Assembly (NCBI GenBank): GCA_003486785.1
Contig: DNFZ01000203.1
Location: 7,272-12,653, forward strand
From: Clostridiales bacterium
GTDB lineage: Bacteria; Bacillota; Clostridia; Christensenellales; CAG-138
Direction of reading: 5' to 3'
Length of the DNA stretch: 5,382 nt
Positions 1 through 5,382 of this stretch are shown in pieces. The position numbers were made by a program, and so were the translations under genes. Within the stretch, counting starts at the first letter, position 1; every line of letters starts with the position of its first letter. Under the pieces are notes generated by a model. It had not been told where the DNA came from and did not search any database. It saw only the letters and a program-made list of their open reading frames with translations.

Positions 1-45
1 GCTGATGACAGCCGCCTGCGTGCGATCCTCAATTGAATCACTTCG

Positions 46-804
46 TTACTTTTTCGCGATCAGATCCTTAACCACCTCGCCCGCAAGGATGTATCCCGCA
101 ACGGGCGGCACAAACGAAACGCTGCCCGGCACTTGGCGGCGCGCGGTGCAGTTACGCTTCGTTCCCGGCGGGCAGACGCAGCTTGTTTTGCAGCTGGTGG
201 CTATGTCCTCCGCGGGCTTGATTGCCTCCTCGCGCGAATAGACCACCTTGAGATGCGCGATATTGCGCGATTTGAGCTCTTTTCGCATCACGCGCGCCAA
301 TGGGCAAACGGAGGTCTTGTAGATATCCGCCACTTCCAGCCGCGCGGGGTCGAGCTTGTTGCCGGCGCCCATGCAGCTGATGATCGGCACGCCTGCGGCG
401 GTCGCCCGCTCGATGAGCACGAGCTTGCAGGAGACGGTGTCGATTGCGTCGATGATAGAATCATAGACCGAAAGATCGATCGAATCCGCCGTCTCGGCGC
501 TGTAAAAGCACGCGTGCGGGGTCACGATGCAGCGCGGGTTGATGTCTAAGATACGCTCTCGCATCACATCGACCTTTTGCCGGCCGATGGTGGAATGCAG
601 CGCGATGAGCTGGCGGTTGATGTTGGTTAAGCAAACCTTGTCGTCGTCAAACACGTCGATGGCGCCGACGCCCGCGCGGGCGATCGCCTCCGCGGCAAAG
701 CTGCCGACCCCGCCGATGCCGAATATGGCAACGCGGGCGTGCGCAAGCGTCTGCATTGCCTCTTTGCCGAGCAATAGTTCCGTTCGGGAGAATTCATTGA
801 GCAT
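46..804 (-). CDS. tcdA: tRNA threonylcarbamoyladenosine dehydratase (TcdA/CsdL/YgdL family)
   Basis: This is a 252-residue ThiF/MoeB/E1-like enzyme of the TcdA branch. The family uses ATP to cyclise t6A at position 37 of ANN-decoding tRNAs into ct6A in the cytoplasm. Visible motifs are the nucleotide-binding loop GIGGVGS (residues 29-35), the acidic DDD stretch at 53-55, NINRQ (61-65), CMGAGNK (144-150) and a C-terminal PGSVSFVPPVAG block (226-237). The TSVCPLARV segment (164-172) and the Cys-rich insert at 205-219 resemble Firmicutes homologues as I remember them. The length is close to the 268 residues of the E. coli protein. I chose the ATG at 804 because AAGGGA sits 6 bases upstream and a good promoter lies at 848-876; the longer in-frame start at 876 would fall inside that promoter's -35. 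MoeB and ThiF are the alternatives, but the motif set fits TcdA better. No terminator is visible in the 45 bases after the stop. Confidence 0.93.
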   Translation of the reverse strand: MLNEFSRTELLLGKEAMQTLAHARVAIFGIGGVGSFAAEAIARAGVGAIDVFDDDKVCLTNINRQLIALHSTIGRQKVDVMRERILDINPRCIVTPHACFYSAETADSIDLSVYDSIIDAIDTVSCKLVLIERATAAGVPIISCMGAGNKLDPARLEVADIYKTSVCPLARVMRKELKSRNIAHLKVVYSREEAIKPAEDIATSCKTSCVCPPGTKRNCTARRQVPGSVSFVPPVAGYILAGEVVKDLIAKK

Positions 805-847
805 GCTGGTTCCCTTTCTGCATGTGCCGCTGGAAAAGCACTTAAAA

Positions 848-876
848 ATCATACCGCCAAACGATCCACGCGTCAA
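848..876 (-). promoter_or_regulatory. sigma-A promoter of tcdA
   Basis: Read on the minus strand, TTGACG (871-876) and TATGAT (848-853) are separated by exactly 17 bases, each matching 5 of 6 consensus positions. The predicted transcript starts near 841 and gives a leader of about 37 bases before the ATG at 804. It lies just downstream of the cysK terminator hairpin, so tcdA probably has its own transcript. This is direct sequence matching; activity is inferred. Confidence 0.8.
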
Positions 877-893
877 TCTCGGCGACAGACAGC

Positions 894-919
894 AAAAGAG
901 CCGCGCGAGGCGGCTCTTT
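894..919 (-). terminator. Probable rho-independent terminator of cysK
   Basis: A perfect 10-base-pair stem joins 895-904 to 910-919 (AAAGAGCCGC and its complement) around a 5-base loop. Read on the minus strand the hairpin ends in TTTT and then GC, so the U tract is short and three of its bases are paired. It lies 65 bases past the cysK stop and just before the tcdA promoter, which is where a terminator would be expected. The weak tail means partial read-through into tcdA is possible. Confidence 0.65.
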
Positions 920-984
920 GAATCTTCACGTGCGCTAATCCATGTTCAGCAGAAATCGCCTGTGATTGCTCTGCTCGTGGCTGC

Positions 985-1923
985 TCATTGCAAATCCGCA
1001 AACAAGGCGGTCGAAAGATACCGTTCGCCCGTATCCGGCAGGATGACCACGATGGTCTTGCCTGCGTTTTCGGGGCGCTTGGCGAGCTCTGCTGCCGCCC
1101 ATGCAGCCGCGCCGCTGGAGATGCCCACGAGCAGCCCTTCCACACTCCCGATTTCACGGGCCGTCGCGAACGCATCCTCGTTTTTGACCGTGATGATCTC
1201 GTCATACACCGTGGTACTCAGCACAGTGGGGACAAACCCCGCGCCGATGCCCTGAATCTTATGCGGGCCGGGTCTTCCTTCCGAAAGAACCGGCGAATCG
1301 GCAGGCTCGACCGCGACGACCTTCAGCTTCGGATTTTTACTCTTGAGATATCCGCCGGCGCCTGTGATGGTTCCGCCCGTACCAACGCCCGCAACGAGAA
1401 TGTCGACCCTGCCGTCGGTGTCCTCCCAAATCTCGGGGCCGGTTGTGGCGCGGTGAATCGCAGGATTTGCGGGATTGTCAAACTGGCCGGGGATGAACGA
1501 ATTGGGAATCTCCGCCGCGAGTTCGCTTGCCTTGGCGATCGCGCCCTTCATGCCCTTTGCGCCCTCGGTGAGCACGATCTCCGCGCCGTACGCCTTCATC
1601 AGCACTCGCCGCTCCACGCTCATGGTCTCCGGCATGGTGAGTATGACGCGGTATCCACGCGCCGCCGCAACCCAGCCAAGGCCAATGCCCGTGTTGCCGC
1701 TGGTGGGTTCGATGATGACGCTGCCCGGCTTGAGCGCGCCGCTCTGTTCCGCGTCCTCAATCATCGCCAGCGCGATGCGGTCTTTGACGCTGCCGCCGGG
1801 GTTGAAATACTCAAGCTTGGCGATAATCTTCGCTTTGAGCTCGTTTTTCTTTCCAAAACCGGAGAGCTCCAGCAACGGGGTCTTTCCGATCAATTCCGTC
1901 ATGCTCTTTGCAATTTTTGCCAT
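985..1923 (-). CDS. cysK: Cysteine synthase A (O-acetylserine sulfhydrylase)
   Basis: This 312-residue protein is a fold-type II PLP enzyme that makes L-cysteine and acetate from O-acetyl-L-serine and sulfide in the cytoplasm. The PLP-binding lysine is K47 in NPGGSVKDR (41-49). The substrate loop TSGNTG is at 74-79, the phosphate-binding GTGGT at 181-185, SSGAA at 269-273 (with the serine expected to contact the pyridine nitrogen), and PDTGERYLST at 296-305. The length matches CysK (about 310-325 residues), and there is no CBS domain as in cystathionine beta-synthase. The ATG at 1923 follows AAGGAG with an 8-base spacer. The gene has its own promoter and terminator. CysM or another sulfhydrylase paralogue is the main alternative; the overall motif set favours CysK. 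The repeats around the transcription start suggest regulation, possibly by sulfur supply. Confidence 0.96.
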   Translation of the reverse strand: MAKIAKSMTELIGKTPLLELSGFGKKNELKAKIIAKLEYFNPGGSVKDRIALAMIEDAEQSGALKPGSVIIEPTSGNTGIGLGWVAAARGYRVILTMPETMSVERRVLMKAYGAEIVLTEGAKGMKGAIAKASELAAEIPNSFIPGQFDNPANPAIHRATTGPEIWEDTDGRVDILVAGVGTGGTITGAGGYLKSKNPKLKVVAVEPADSPVLSEGRPGPHKIQGIGAGFVPTVLSTTVYDEIITVKNEDAFATAREIGSVEGLLVGISSGAAAWAAAELAKRPENAGKTIVVILPDTGERYLSTALFADLQ

Positions 1924-1931
1924 GTGCTTCT

Positions 1932-1937
1932 CTCCTT
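1932..1937 (-). promoter_or_regulatory. Ribosome binding site of cysK
   Basis: AAGGAG on the minus strand lies 8 bases before the ATG at 1923 and fixes that start. It directly abuts the AT-rich inverted repeat at 1938-1952, so any protein or RNA structure at that repeat could affect ribosome access. Confidence 0.85.
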
Positions 1938-1965
1938 ATATATAGCATATATGTTTTATATGTTT
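1938..1965 (-). repeat. AT-rich tandem and inverted repeat at the cysK transcription start (candidate operator)
   Basis: On the minus strand two perfect tandem copies of AAACATATA occupy 1957-1965 and 1948-1956, immediately after the -10 hexamer. Overlapping their end is a perfect inverted repeat, ATATAT-GCT-ATATAT, at 1938-1952. Together they fill the stretch from the -10 to the ribosome binding site in an otherwise GC-rich region. Binding by a repressor is inference; Rrf2-type regulators such as CymR control cysK in some Firmicutes and use AT-rich sites, but I cannot match this to a specific consensus. Confidence 0.5.
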
Positions 1966-1994
1966 ACTTTACACGGCAACCGTGGGCTTGTCAA
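1966..1994 (-). promoter_or_regulatory. sigma-A promoter of cysK
   Basis: A perfect TTGACA -35 (1989-1994, minus strand) is followed after exactly 17 bases by TAAAGT (1966-1971), a 4 of 6 match to the -10. The predicted start is near 1959, giving a leader of about 36 bases. It lies downstream of the xdhC terminator, so cysK is transcribed separately from tex-xdhC. Confidence 0.75.
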
Positions 1995-2050
1995 GCACTA
2001 TTTTACGATCGCATCGTTTTGCTGCTGTGTAACCTTTGTTTGATTACAGT

Positions 2051-2079
2051 AAAAAAAGCAGCGGAATACTCCTGCTGCT
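2051..2079 (-). terminator. Rho-independent terminator of the tex-xdhC unit
   Basis: On the minus strand AGCAGC pairs with GCTGCT and GGA with TCC (arms 2070-2079 and 2057-2065, one bulged base at 2073) around a 4-base loop. It ends in a run of seven T (2051-2057). It lies 15 bases after the xdhC stop codon and has the layout of a strong intrinsic terminator. Confidence 0.88.
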
Positions 2080-2093
2080 CTTGATTCTTAGCG

Positions 2094-3014
2094 TTACACT
2101 TCGGAAAACGGCTCGATCCATACCTGCATACGCCCGCCGCAGACCATGCCCTCTTCCTCTGCCACGTCGTTACTCATGTCGAGATGAATCAACCGCGCTT
2201 TTCCCGTGCGCAGCACATCCAGCGCGTGCTTGACGATCTCGTGCTCGCCGCAGCCGCCGCCGACGGTGCCGACGATGCCGCCGAGTTGATTGACCGCCAT
2301 CACCGCTCCGGTCGGCACGGGCGTTGATCCGCTTTTTTGCACCACGACGGCAAGCGCGCAAGGCTCCGCGTTGGCGATCAGGTAGAAGAGCAACTCCGGC
2401 TCGTGGGACGCGAGCGCAAGGCGCTCCGCTTCCCGCTCCGCGCTCCTGCTGCTGCGCTGCTGAATCAATTCCGCGAGGATGGAGATTGCGATCTCTTTTG
2501 GTGTCTCCGCACCGATGGGAACGCCGATGGGTGTATGGATCTGATCGATCTTCGCGCGGTCAAACCCCTCTTCCTCCAGCATCTTGAAAAGCTCAATCGT
2601 GCGCCGCCGGGAGCCGATCAGCCCCAGATAGCGCGGCTGTTCGCCAGCAAGCAGCTGTCTAAGACAGGCCGCGTCGTGCCGGTGTCCGCGCGTAATCACG
2701 CAGACGAAATCGTACTTTGTGATCGCGAGTTCCGCAATCGCGTGATCAAACCCGTCGCAGACGACCCGCCCTGCCTCCGGAAAGCGCACGGCGTTGGCAA
2801 AGCCGGGGCGATCGTCTACCACCACCACGTCAAACTCCAGATCGGCGGCATAGCGGCAAAGCGGCTGCGCAACGTGCCCGCCGCCGAGGAGGATGAGCCT
2901 TTGCGGCGGCAAGAATGCTCTTGTATAGACCGCTGCGCGGTCTTTTTCGTCCCGTGTGTTGAGAATTAGTTCGGCCGGTGCGCCGTTTTGCATCGCCAGA
3001 TTAATGAAACGCAT
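2094..3014 (-). CDS. XdhC/CoxI-family molybdenum hydroxylase accessory protein, Rossmann domain first
   Basis: This 306-residue protein holds both halves of the XdhC family, in reversed order. Residues about 38-185 form the XdhC_C Rossmann domain (GGGHVA 44-49, VVDDRPGFAN 65-74, TRGHRHD 108-114, GSRRR 134-138, HTPIG 160-164, GAETPKEIAISI 168-179). Residues about 205-300 form the XdhC_CoxI domain (KSGSTP 227-232, GTVGGGCGE 249-257, VCGGRM 291-296). Characterised XdhC proteins bind molybdenum cofactor, help its sulfuration and insert it into xanthine dehydrogenase-type enzymes. No hydroxylase gene is in view, so the partner is unknown. The ATG at 3014 follows AGGAGG with a short 4-base spacer and lies 20 bases after the tex stop, implying co-transcription. 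In-frame sequence upstream of 3014 runs through tex and is rich in Arg, Gly and Ala, so I take it as a shadow. I recall similar Rossmann-first proteins in Clostridia, but have not confirmed this. Confidence 0.88.
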   Translation of the reverse strand: MRFINLAMQNGAPAELILNTRDEKDRAAVYTRAFLPPQRLILLGGGHVAQPLCRYAADLEFDVVVVDDRPGFANAVRFPEAGRVVCDGFDHAIAELAITKYDFVCVITRGHRHDAACLRQLLAGEQPRYLGLIGSRRRTIELFKMLEEEGFDRAKIDQIHTPIGVPIGAETPKEIAISILAELIQQRSSRSAEREAERLALASHEPELLFYLIANAEPCALAVVVQKSGSTPVPTGAVMAVNQLGGIVGTVGGGCGEHEIVKHALDVLRTGKARLIHLDMSNDVAEEEGMVCGGRMQVWIEPFSEV

Positions 3015-3018
3015 ACGC

Positions 3019-3024
3019 CCTCCT
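3019..3024 (-). promoter_or_regulatory. Ribosome binding site of the xdhC-family gene
   Basis: AGGAGG on the minus strand sits 4 bases before the ATG at 3014, inside the 20-base tex-xdhC gap. The spacing is slightly short, but the match is strong. It supports 3014 over the in-frame ATG at 2993 and over starts further upstream inside tex. Confidence 0.75.
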
Positions 3025-3034
3025 GCTAGAAGCG

Positions 3035-5191
3035 TTATGATCCCTGCACCTGCTTCATCGAAAGCGAAATCCGCTTTTTCGCGACATCCACGCCAAGCAC
3101 CAGCACCTTGACCACGTCGCCGATGGACACGACCTCGCTGGGGTGCTTGATGAAGCGGTTGACCAGCTCGGAGATGTGCACAAGCCCGTCCTGATGCACG
3201 CCGATGTCGACGAACGCGCCGAAATCGATCACGTTTCGCACCGTTCCCGTGAGCACCATGCCCGGCACGATGTCCTTTATGTCCAGCACGTCCGTGCGCA
3301 GCACCGGCTTTGGCAGCTCGTCGCGCGGGTCGCGTCCGGGCTTGACCAGCTCCTTGACCACGTCCCGCAGGGTCGGTAAGCCCACACCGCACTCGGTGGC
3401 GAGCTTGCTCTCACCGAGTTGCTTCACACGCTCCGGCAGCGCGGCAATCGTGCCCGCCGCGACGTCTTTGAGCGAGTATCCGGTGAGATTCAGCAGCTTC
3501 TCGGCGGCAGCGTAGCTCTCGGGGTGCACGCCGGTGTTGTCCAGCACCAGCTTGCTCTCCGGTACGCGCAAAAAGCCCGCGCACTGTTCAAACGCCTTTG
3601 GCCCCATCTTGGGCACCTTCATAAGCTGCTTTCTACCCGTAAACGCGCCGTTTGTTTCGCGATAGGCCACGATGTTTTTCGCGAGCGTTTCGTTTAGGCC
3701 CGCAACCTGCTTGAGCAGCGAGGGCGATGCGGTGTTGACATCCACGCCGACTGCGTTGACGCAATCTTCCACCACACCTTCGAGCGTTTCGCTCAGACGC
3801 TTTTGCGGCATGTCGTGCTGATATTGCCCCACGCCGATGGCCTTGGGGTCGATCTTGACCAGCTCCGCGAGCGGGTCCTGCAATCTTCTTGCGATGGAGA
3901 CAGCGGAGCGCAGGTTGACGTCGTATTGCGGAAACTCCTCTGCGGCAAGCTTGCTCGCGGAATAGACCGACGCGCCCGCCTCGTTGACGATCATGTAGCT
4001 CACCCCCCGGTTTCGCGCGATGAGCTCCACGGTCATCTGCTCCGTCTCGCGGGAGGCGGTGCCGTTGCCGATTGCGATGTGCTCGATGGCGTGTTTTTTC
4101 ACGAGCGCTTCGAGTTTTTCGATCGCCTCTTCCTTTTGCCGCTCGCCAAACGTCGGGTAGACCACGGTGGTGTCGAGTACCTTGCCCGTGTCGCTGACCA
4201 CCGCGACCTTGCAGCCGTTGCGGTAGCCGGGGTCAAGCCCCATGGTGACGTGCCCCTTGACGGGCGGCTGCATCAACAGTGGCTTGAGGTTGATCGCAAA
4301 ATTGTGGATCGCGCCCTCGTTGGCCAGATCGGTCAGCGCGGTTCGCGTTTCACGCTCCACAGAAGGGAAGATGAGACGGTCGTAAGCGTCCTCCGCCGCG
4401 TTTTCGACGAATTTTCCCGCGGGCGTGCTCGTCTTCACCACAGCGCGCTTGACGTTCTCCAGCGCGAGCGCACGGTCAAGGTCGAGATTGACCTTGAGGA
4501 ATCCTTCCTTTTCGCCGCGGTTGATCGCGAGAATCTGGTGGCTCTGCAGGCGGCTCATCGGCTGATCAAACTGATAATAAAGCCGATAGACCGAGTCCTC
4601 ATCCTTTGCCGCCACGGAGCCGACCTTTGCGTTTTTCGCGATCACGTCACGCAGCTTTTGTCGGATGGCCGCATCGTCGGAAATCGTCTCCGCGATGATG
4701 TCCGATGCGCCCGCAAGCGCTTCTTCGACAGTATTGACGCCCTTTTCCGGGTCGATGAACGACTGCGCGAGCGCGTCCAGCGCGGGCAGCTCCTTGCCCT
4801 GCGCGAAGATCTGCGTGGCGAGCGGCTCGAGCCCTTTCTCCTTGGCGATGGTCGCGCGCGTGCGGCGCTTTTGCTTATACGGGCGGTATAGATCCTCCAG
4901 CACGGCGAGGGTTTTCGCCTCGTCGATCTGTTTGGAAAGTTCGTCCGTGAGCTTATCCTGTGCTGCGATGGATTTTTTAATCTCCTCGCGCCGCTCAGCA
5001 AGGTTTCTAAGATAGCTCAGCCGGTCGGCGAGGTCGCGCAGGGTGGTGTCGTCCATCGTGCCATGCATCTCCTTGCGGTAGCGCGCGATAAACGGAATTG
5101 TGTATCCTTCGTCGATGAGATCGACAACGTTCTTGACGTGGGTTTCGTTCTTGTCAAATTCTTTTGCGAGTAGTTGAATATGTGTTTCCAT
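3035..5191 (-). CDS. tex: Tex-family S1 RNA-binding transcription accessory protein
   Basis: This 718-residue protein is a full-length Tex homologue (Bacillus YdcI is about 719; E. coli YhgF is longer). Tex proteins are conserved cytoplasmic nucleic-acid-binding proteins linked to transcription; their exact role is unsettled. The helical N-terminal region carries GYTIPFIARYRKE (29-41) and LEDLYRPYKQKRRT (98-111). A YqgF/RNase H-like domain spans about 315-450 (GLDPGYRNGCK 318-328, IGNGTASRETE 374-384, VNEAGASVYSASKLAAEEFP 402-421). Next come IGVGQYQHD (452-460) and two helix-hairpin-helix segments (about 474-543, including VPKMGP 526-531). The S1 domain is at about 644-712 (GMVLTGTVRNVIDFGAFVDI, ending RISLSM). 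It stops soon after S1, without the extension seen in some proteobacteria. The ATG at 5191 follows AGGAG by 5 bases; the in-frame TTG at 5293 lies upstream of the predicted -10. The xdhC-family gene follows after 20 bases. Confidence 0.96.
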   Translation of the reverse strand: METHIQLLAKEFDKNETHVKNVVDLIDEGYTIPFIARYRKEMHGTMDDTTLRDLADRLSYLRNLAERREEIKKSIAAQDKLTDELSKQIDEAKTLAVLEDLYRPYKQKRRTRATIAKEKGLEPLATQIFAQGKELPALDALAQSFIDPEKGVNTVEEALAGASDIIAETISDDAAIRQKLRDVIAKNAKVGSVAAKDEDSVYRLYYQFDQPMSRLQSHQILAINRGEKEGFLKVNLDLDRALALENVKRAVVKTSTPAGKFVENAAEDAYDRLIFPSVERETRTALTDLANEGAIHNFAINLKPLLMQPPVKGHVTMGLDPGYRNGCKVAVVSDTGKVLDTTVVYPTFGERQKEEAIEKLEALVKKHAIEHIAIGNGTASRETEQMTVELIARNRGVSYMIVNEAGASVYSASKLAAEEFPQYDVNLRSAVSIARRLQDPLAELVKIDPKAIGVGQYQHDMPQKRLSETLEGVVEDCVNAVGVDVNTASPSLLKQVAGLNETLAKNIVAYRETNGAFTGRKQLMKVPKMGPKAFEQCAGFLRVPESKLVLDNTGVHPESYAAAEKLLNLTGYSLKDVAAGTIAALPERVKQLGESKLATECGVGLPTLRDVVKELVKPGRDPRDELPKPVLRTDVLDIKDIVPGMVLTGTVRNVIDFGAFVDIGVHQDGLVHISELVNRFIKHPSEVVSIGDVVKVLVLGVDVAKKRISLSMKQVQGS

Positions 5192-5241
5192 GCTTGCTCC
5201 TGTCGTTGCCGCGCGTAATCTTTTGCGGCGGTTCGCTCCAA
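5017..5241 (-). other. Possible leader ORF (74 codons) overlapping the tex start out of frame
   Basis: GGAGGAGG (5248-5255, minus strand) is the strongest Shine-Dalgarno match in the window and lies 6 bases before a TTG codon at 5241. From that TTG an open frame runs past the tex ATG in a different frame and stops at 5017. The part inside tex is rich in Arg, Ser and Thr and is clearly a shadow of tex. Only the first 16 or so codons lie in the leader. It may be a regulatory upstream ORF, a standby ribosome site, or chance. I do not claim a functional protein. Confidence 0.25.
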
Positions 5242-5276
5242 TTGGCGCCTCCTCCGGCGAAGTTCGGCGTATGGCT

Positions 5277-5285
5277 ATTTTACCA
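5277..5285 (-). promoter_or_regulatory. Extended -10 promoter of the tex-xdhC unit
   Basis: On the minus strand TGG-TAAAAT (5277-5285) is an extended -10 element with a 5 of 6 hexamer. The position 17 bases upstream (5300-5305) reads TATCTC, which is not a usable -35, so the promoter would depend on the TGn motif or on an activator. The predicted start is near 5270, giving a tex leader of about 79 bases. It follows directly after the terminator at 5307-5338. Confidence 0.6.
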
Positions 5286-5299
5286 TAAAGCAACTGCGC

Positions 5300-5375
5300 G
5301 AGATAGAAAAAAAGCGCACGCCATTTCTTCGCGCGCGCAGCTCTCTTTTATGAAACGCGATGCGCGTTCTATCTC
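5300..5375. repeat. 9-base inverted repeat enclosing the terminator
   Basis: GAGATAGAA at 5300-5308 and its exact reverse complement TTCTATCTC at 5367-5375 flank the terminator and a smaller perfect palindrome, AACGCG-ATG-CGCGTT (5354-5368). The left copy covers the position where the tex promoter's -35 should be. This may be a nested RNA fold, paired protein sites, or chance. Confidence 0.4.
5307..5338 (-). terminator. Rho-independent terminator of an upstream gene beyond the right edge
   Basis: On the minus strand GCGCGCGC (5331-5338) pairs with GCGTGCGC (5314-5321), eight pairs with one G-U, around a 9-base loop. A run of seven T follows (5307-5313). This implies a leftward-transcribed gene ending at or beyond the right edge. 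Two frames close there, at TGA (5374-5376) and TAG (5369-5371), but too little is visible to identify the gene. Confidence 0.8.
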
Positions 5376-5382
5376 AATCCGA

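Noticed and set aside
1..41. Possible start of another minus-strand gene (GTG at 41, just after the tcdA stop)
   Set aside because: Only 13 codons are visible, there is no clear ribosome site, and the fragment matches nothing I recognise.
805..876. Longer tcdA reading frame starting at 876
   Set aside because: The extra 24 residues cover the predicted -10 and the -35 (848-876), do not resemble the family N-terminus, and lack a ribosome site. The ATG at 804 has a good one.
988..2043. Plus-strand 351-codon open frame opposite cysK
   Set aside because: It is antisense to cysK, has no domain or ribosome site of note, and runs across the cysK promoter; treated as a shadow.
3015..3392. 126-residue N-terminal extension of the xdhC-family gene
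   Set aside because: It lies wholly within or just after tex, is dominated by Arg, Gly, Ala and His typical of an off-frame reading of GC-rich coding DNA, and matches no XdhC domain.
3803..4891. Plus-strand 362-codon open frame opposite tex
   Set aside because: It is antisense to an intact, motif-rich tex gene and is rich in Arg, Leu, Val, Asp and His, with no recognisable domain; it is an expected shadow in GC-rich DNA.
5192..5293. 34-residue N-terminal extension of tex from TTG at 5293
   Set aside because: The TTG lies upstream of the predicted -10 and transcription start, and the ATG at 5191 has a ribosome site and gives the usual Tex N-terminus.
5340..5382. tRNA or coding sequence at the right edge
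   Set aside because: The visible stretch lacks the T-arm or acceptor pattern of a tRNA; two of three minus frames stop at once, and the plus-strand ATG at 5350 has no ribosome site.

Overview
The window is most simply read as chromosomal DNA from a moderately high-GC member of the Clostridia/Firmicutes. Three things point there: the Tex protein has the 718-residue Bacillus-like length with no C-terminal extension, TcdA carries a CxxxCxC...C insert of a kind I associate with Firmicutes homologues, and the promoters are classic sigma-A type with strong AGGAGG-like ribosome binding sites. The taxonomic call is inference; no rRNA or marker gene is present. There is no sign of a mobile element, phage, CRISPR array or RNA gene.

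All four genes lie on the minus strand, so transcription runs from right to left. At the right edge (about 5300-5382) there is a strong intrinsic terminator belonging to an unseen upstream gene, followed by an extended -10 promoter. Next comes tex (5191-3035), an S1-domain RNA-binding transcription accessory protein. A 20-base gap separates it from an XdhC-family molybdenum-cofactor accessory gene (3014-2094) with an unusual Rossmann-first domain order. This two-gene unit ends at a strong U-tailed hairpin (about 2051-2079). cysK, O-acetylserine sulfhydrylase (1923-985), then has its own near-consensus promoter, an AT-rich tandem and inverted repeat at the predicted transcription start, and a downstream hairpin at 895-919. 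Last is tcdA, the tRNA t6A37 dehydratase (804-46), also with its own good promoter (848-876).

The intergenic gaps are short (170 to 191 bases at most) and are largely filled by terminators and promoters. tex and xdhC probably form one operon; cysK and tcdA look like separate units. A loose sulfur theme links cysteine synthesis, XdhC (which in characterised systems hands sulfurated Moco to hydroxylases) and TcdA (which in E. coli works with a cysteine desulfurase system), but the separate promoters argue against one coordinated system. I see ordinary housekeeping genes plus a few regulatory details worth checking, and no clear evidence of an undescribed system.
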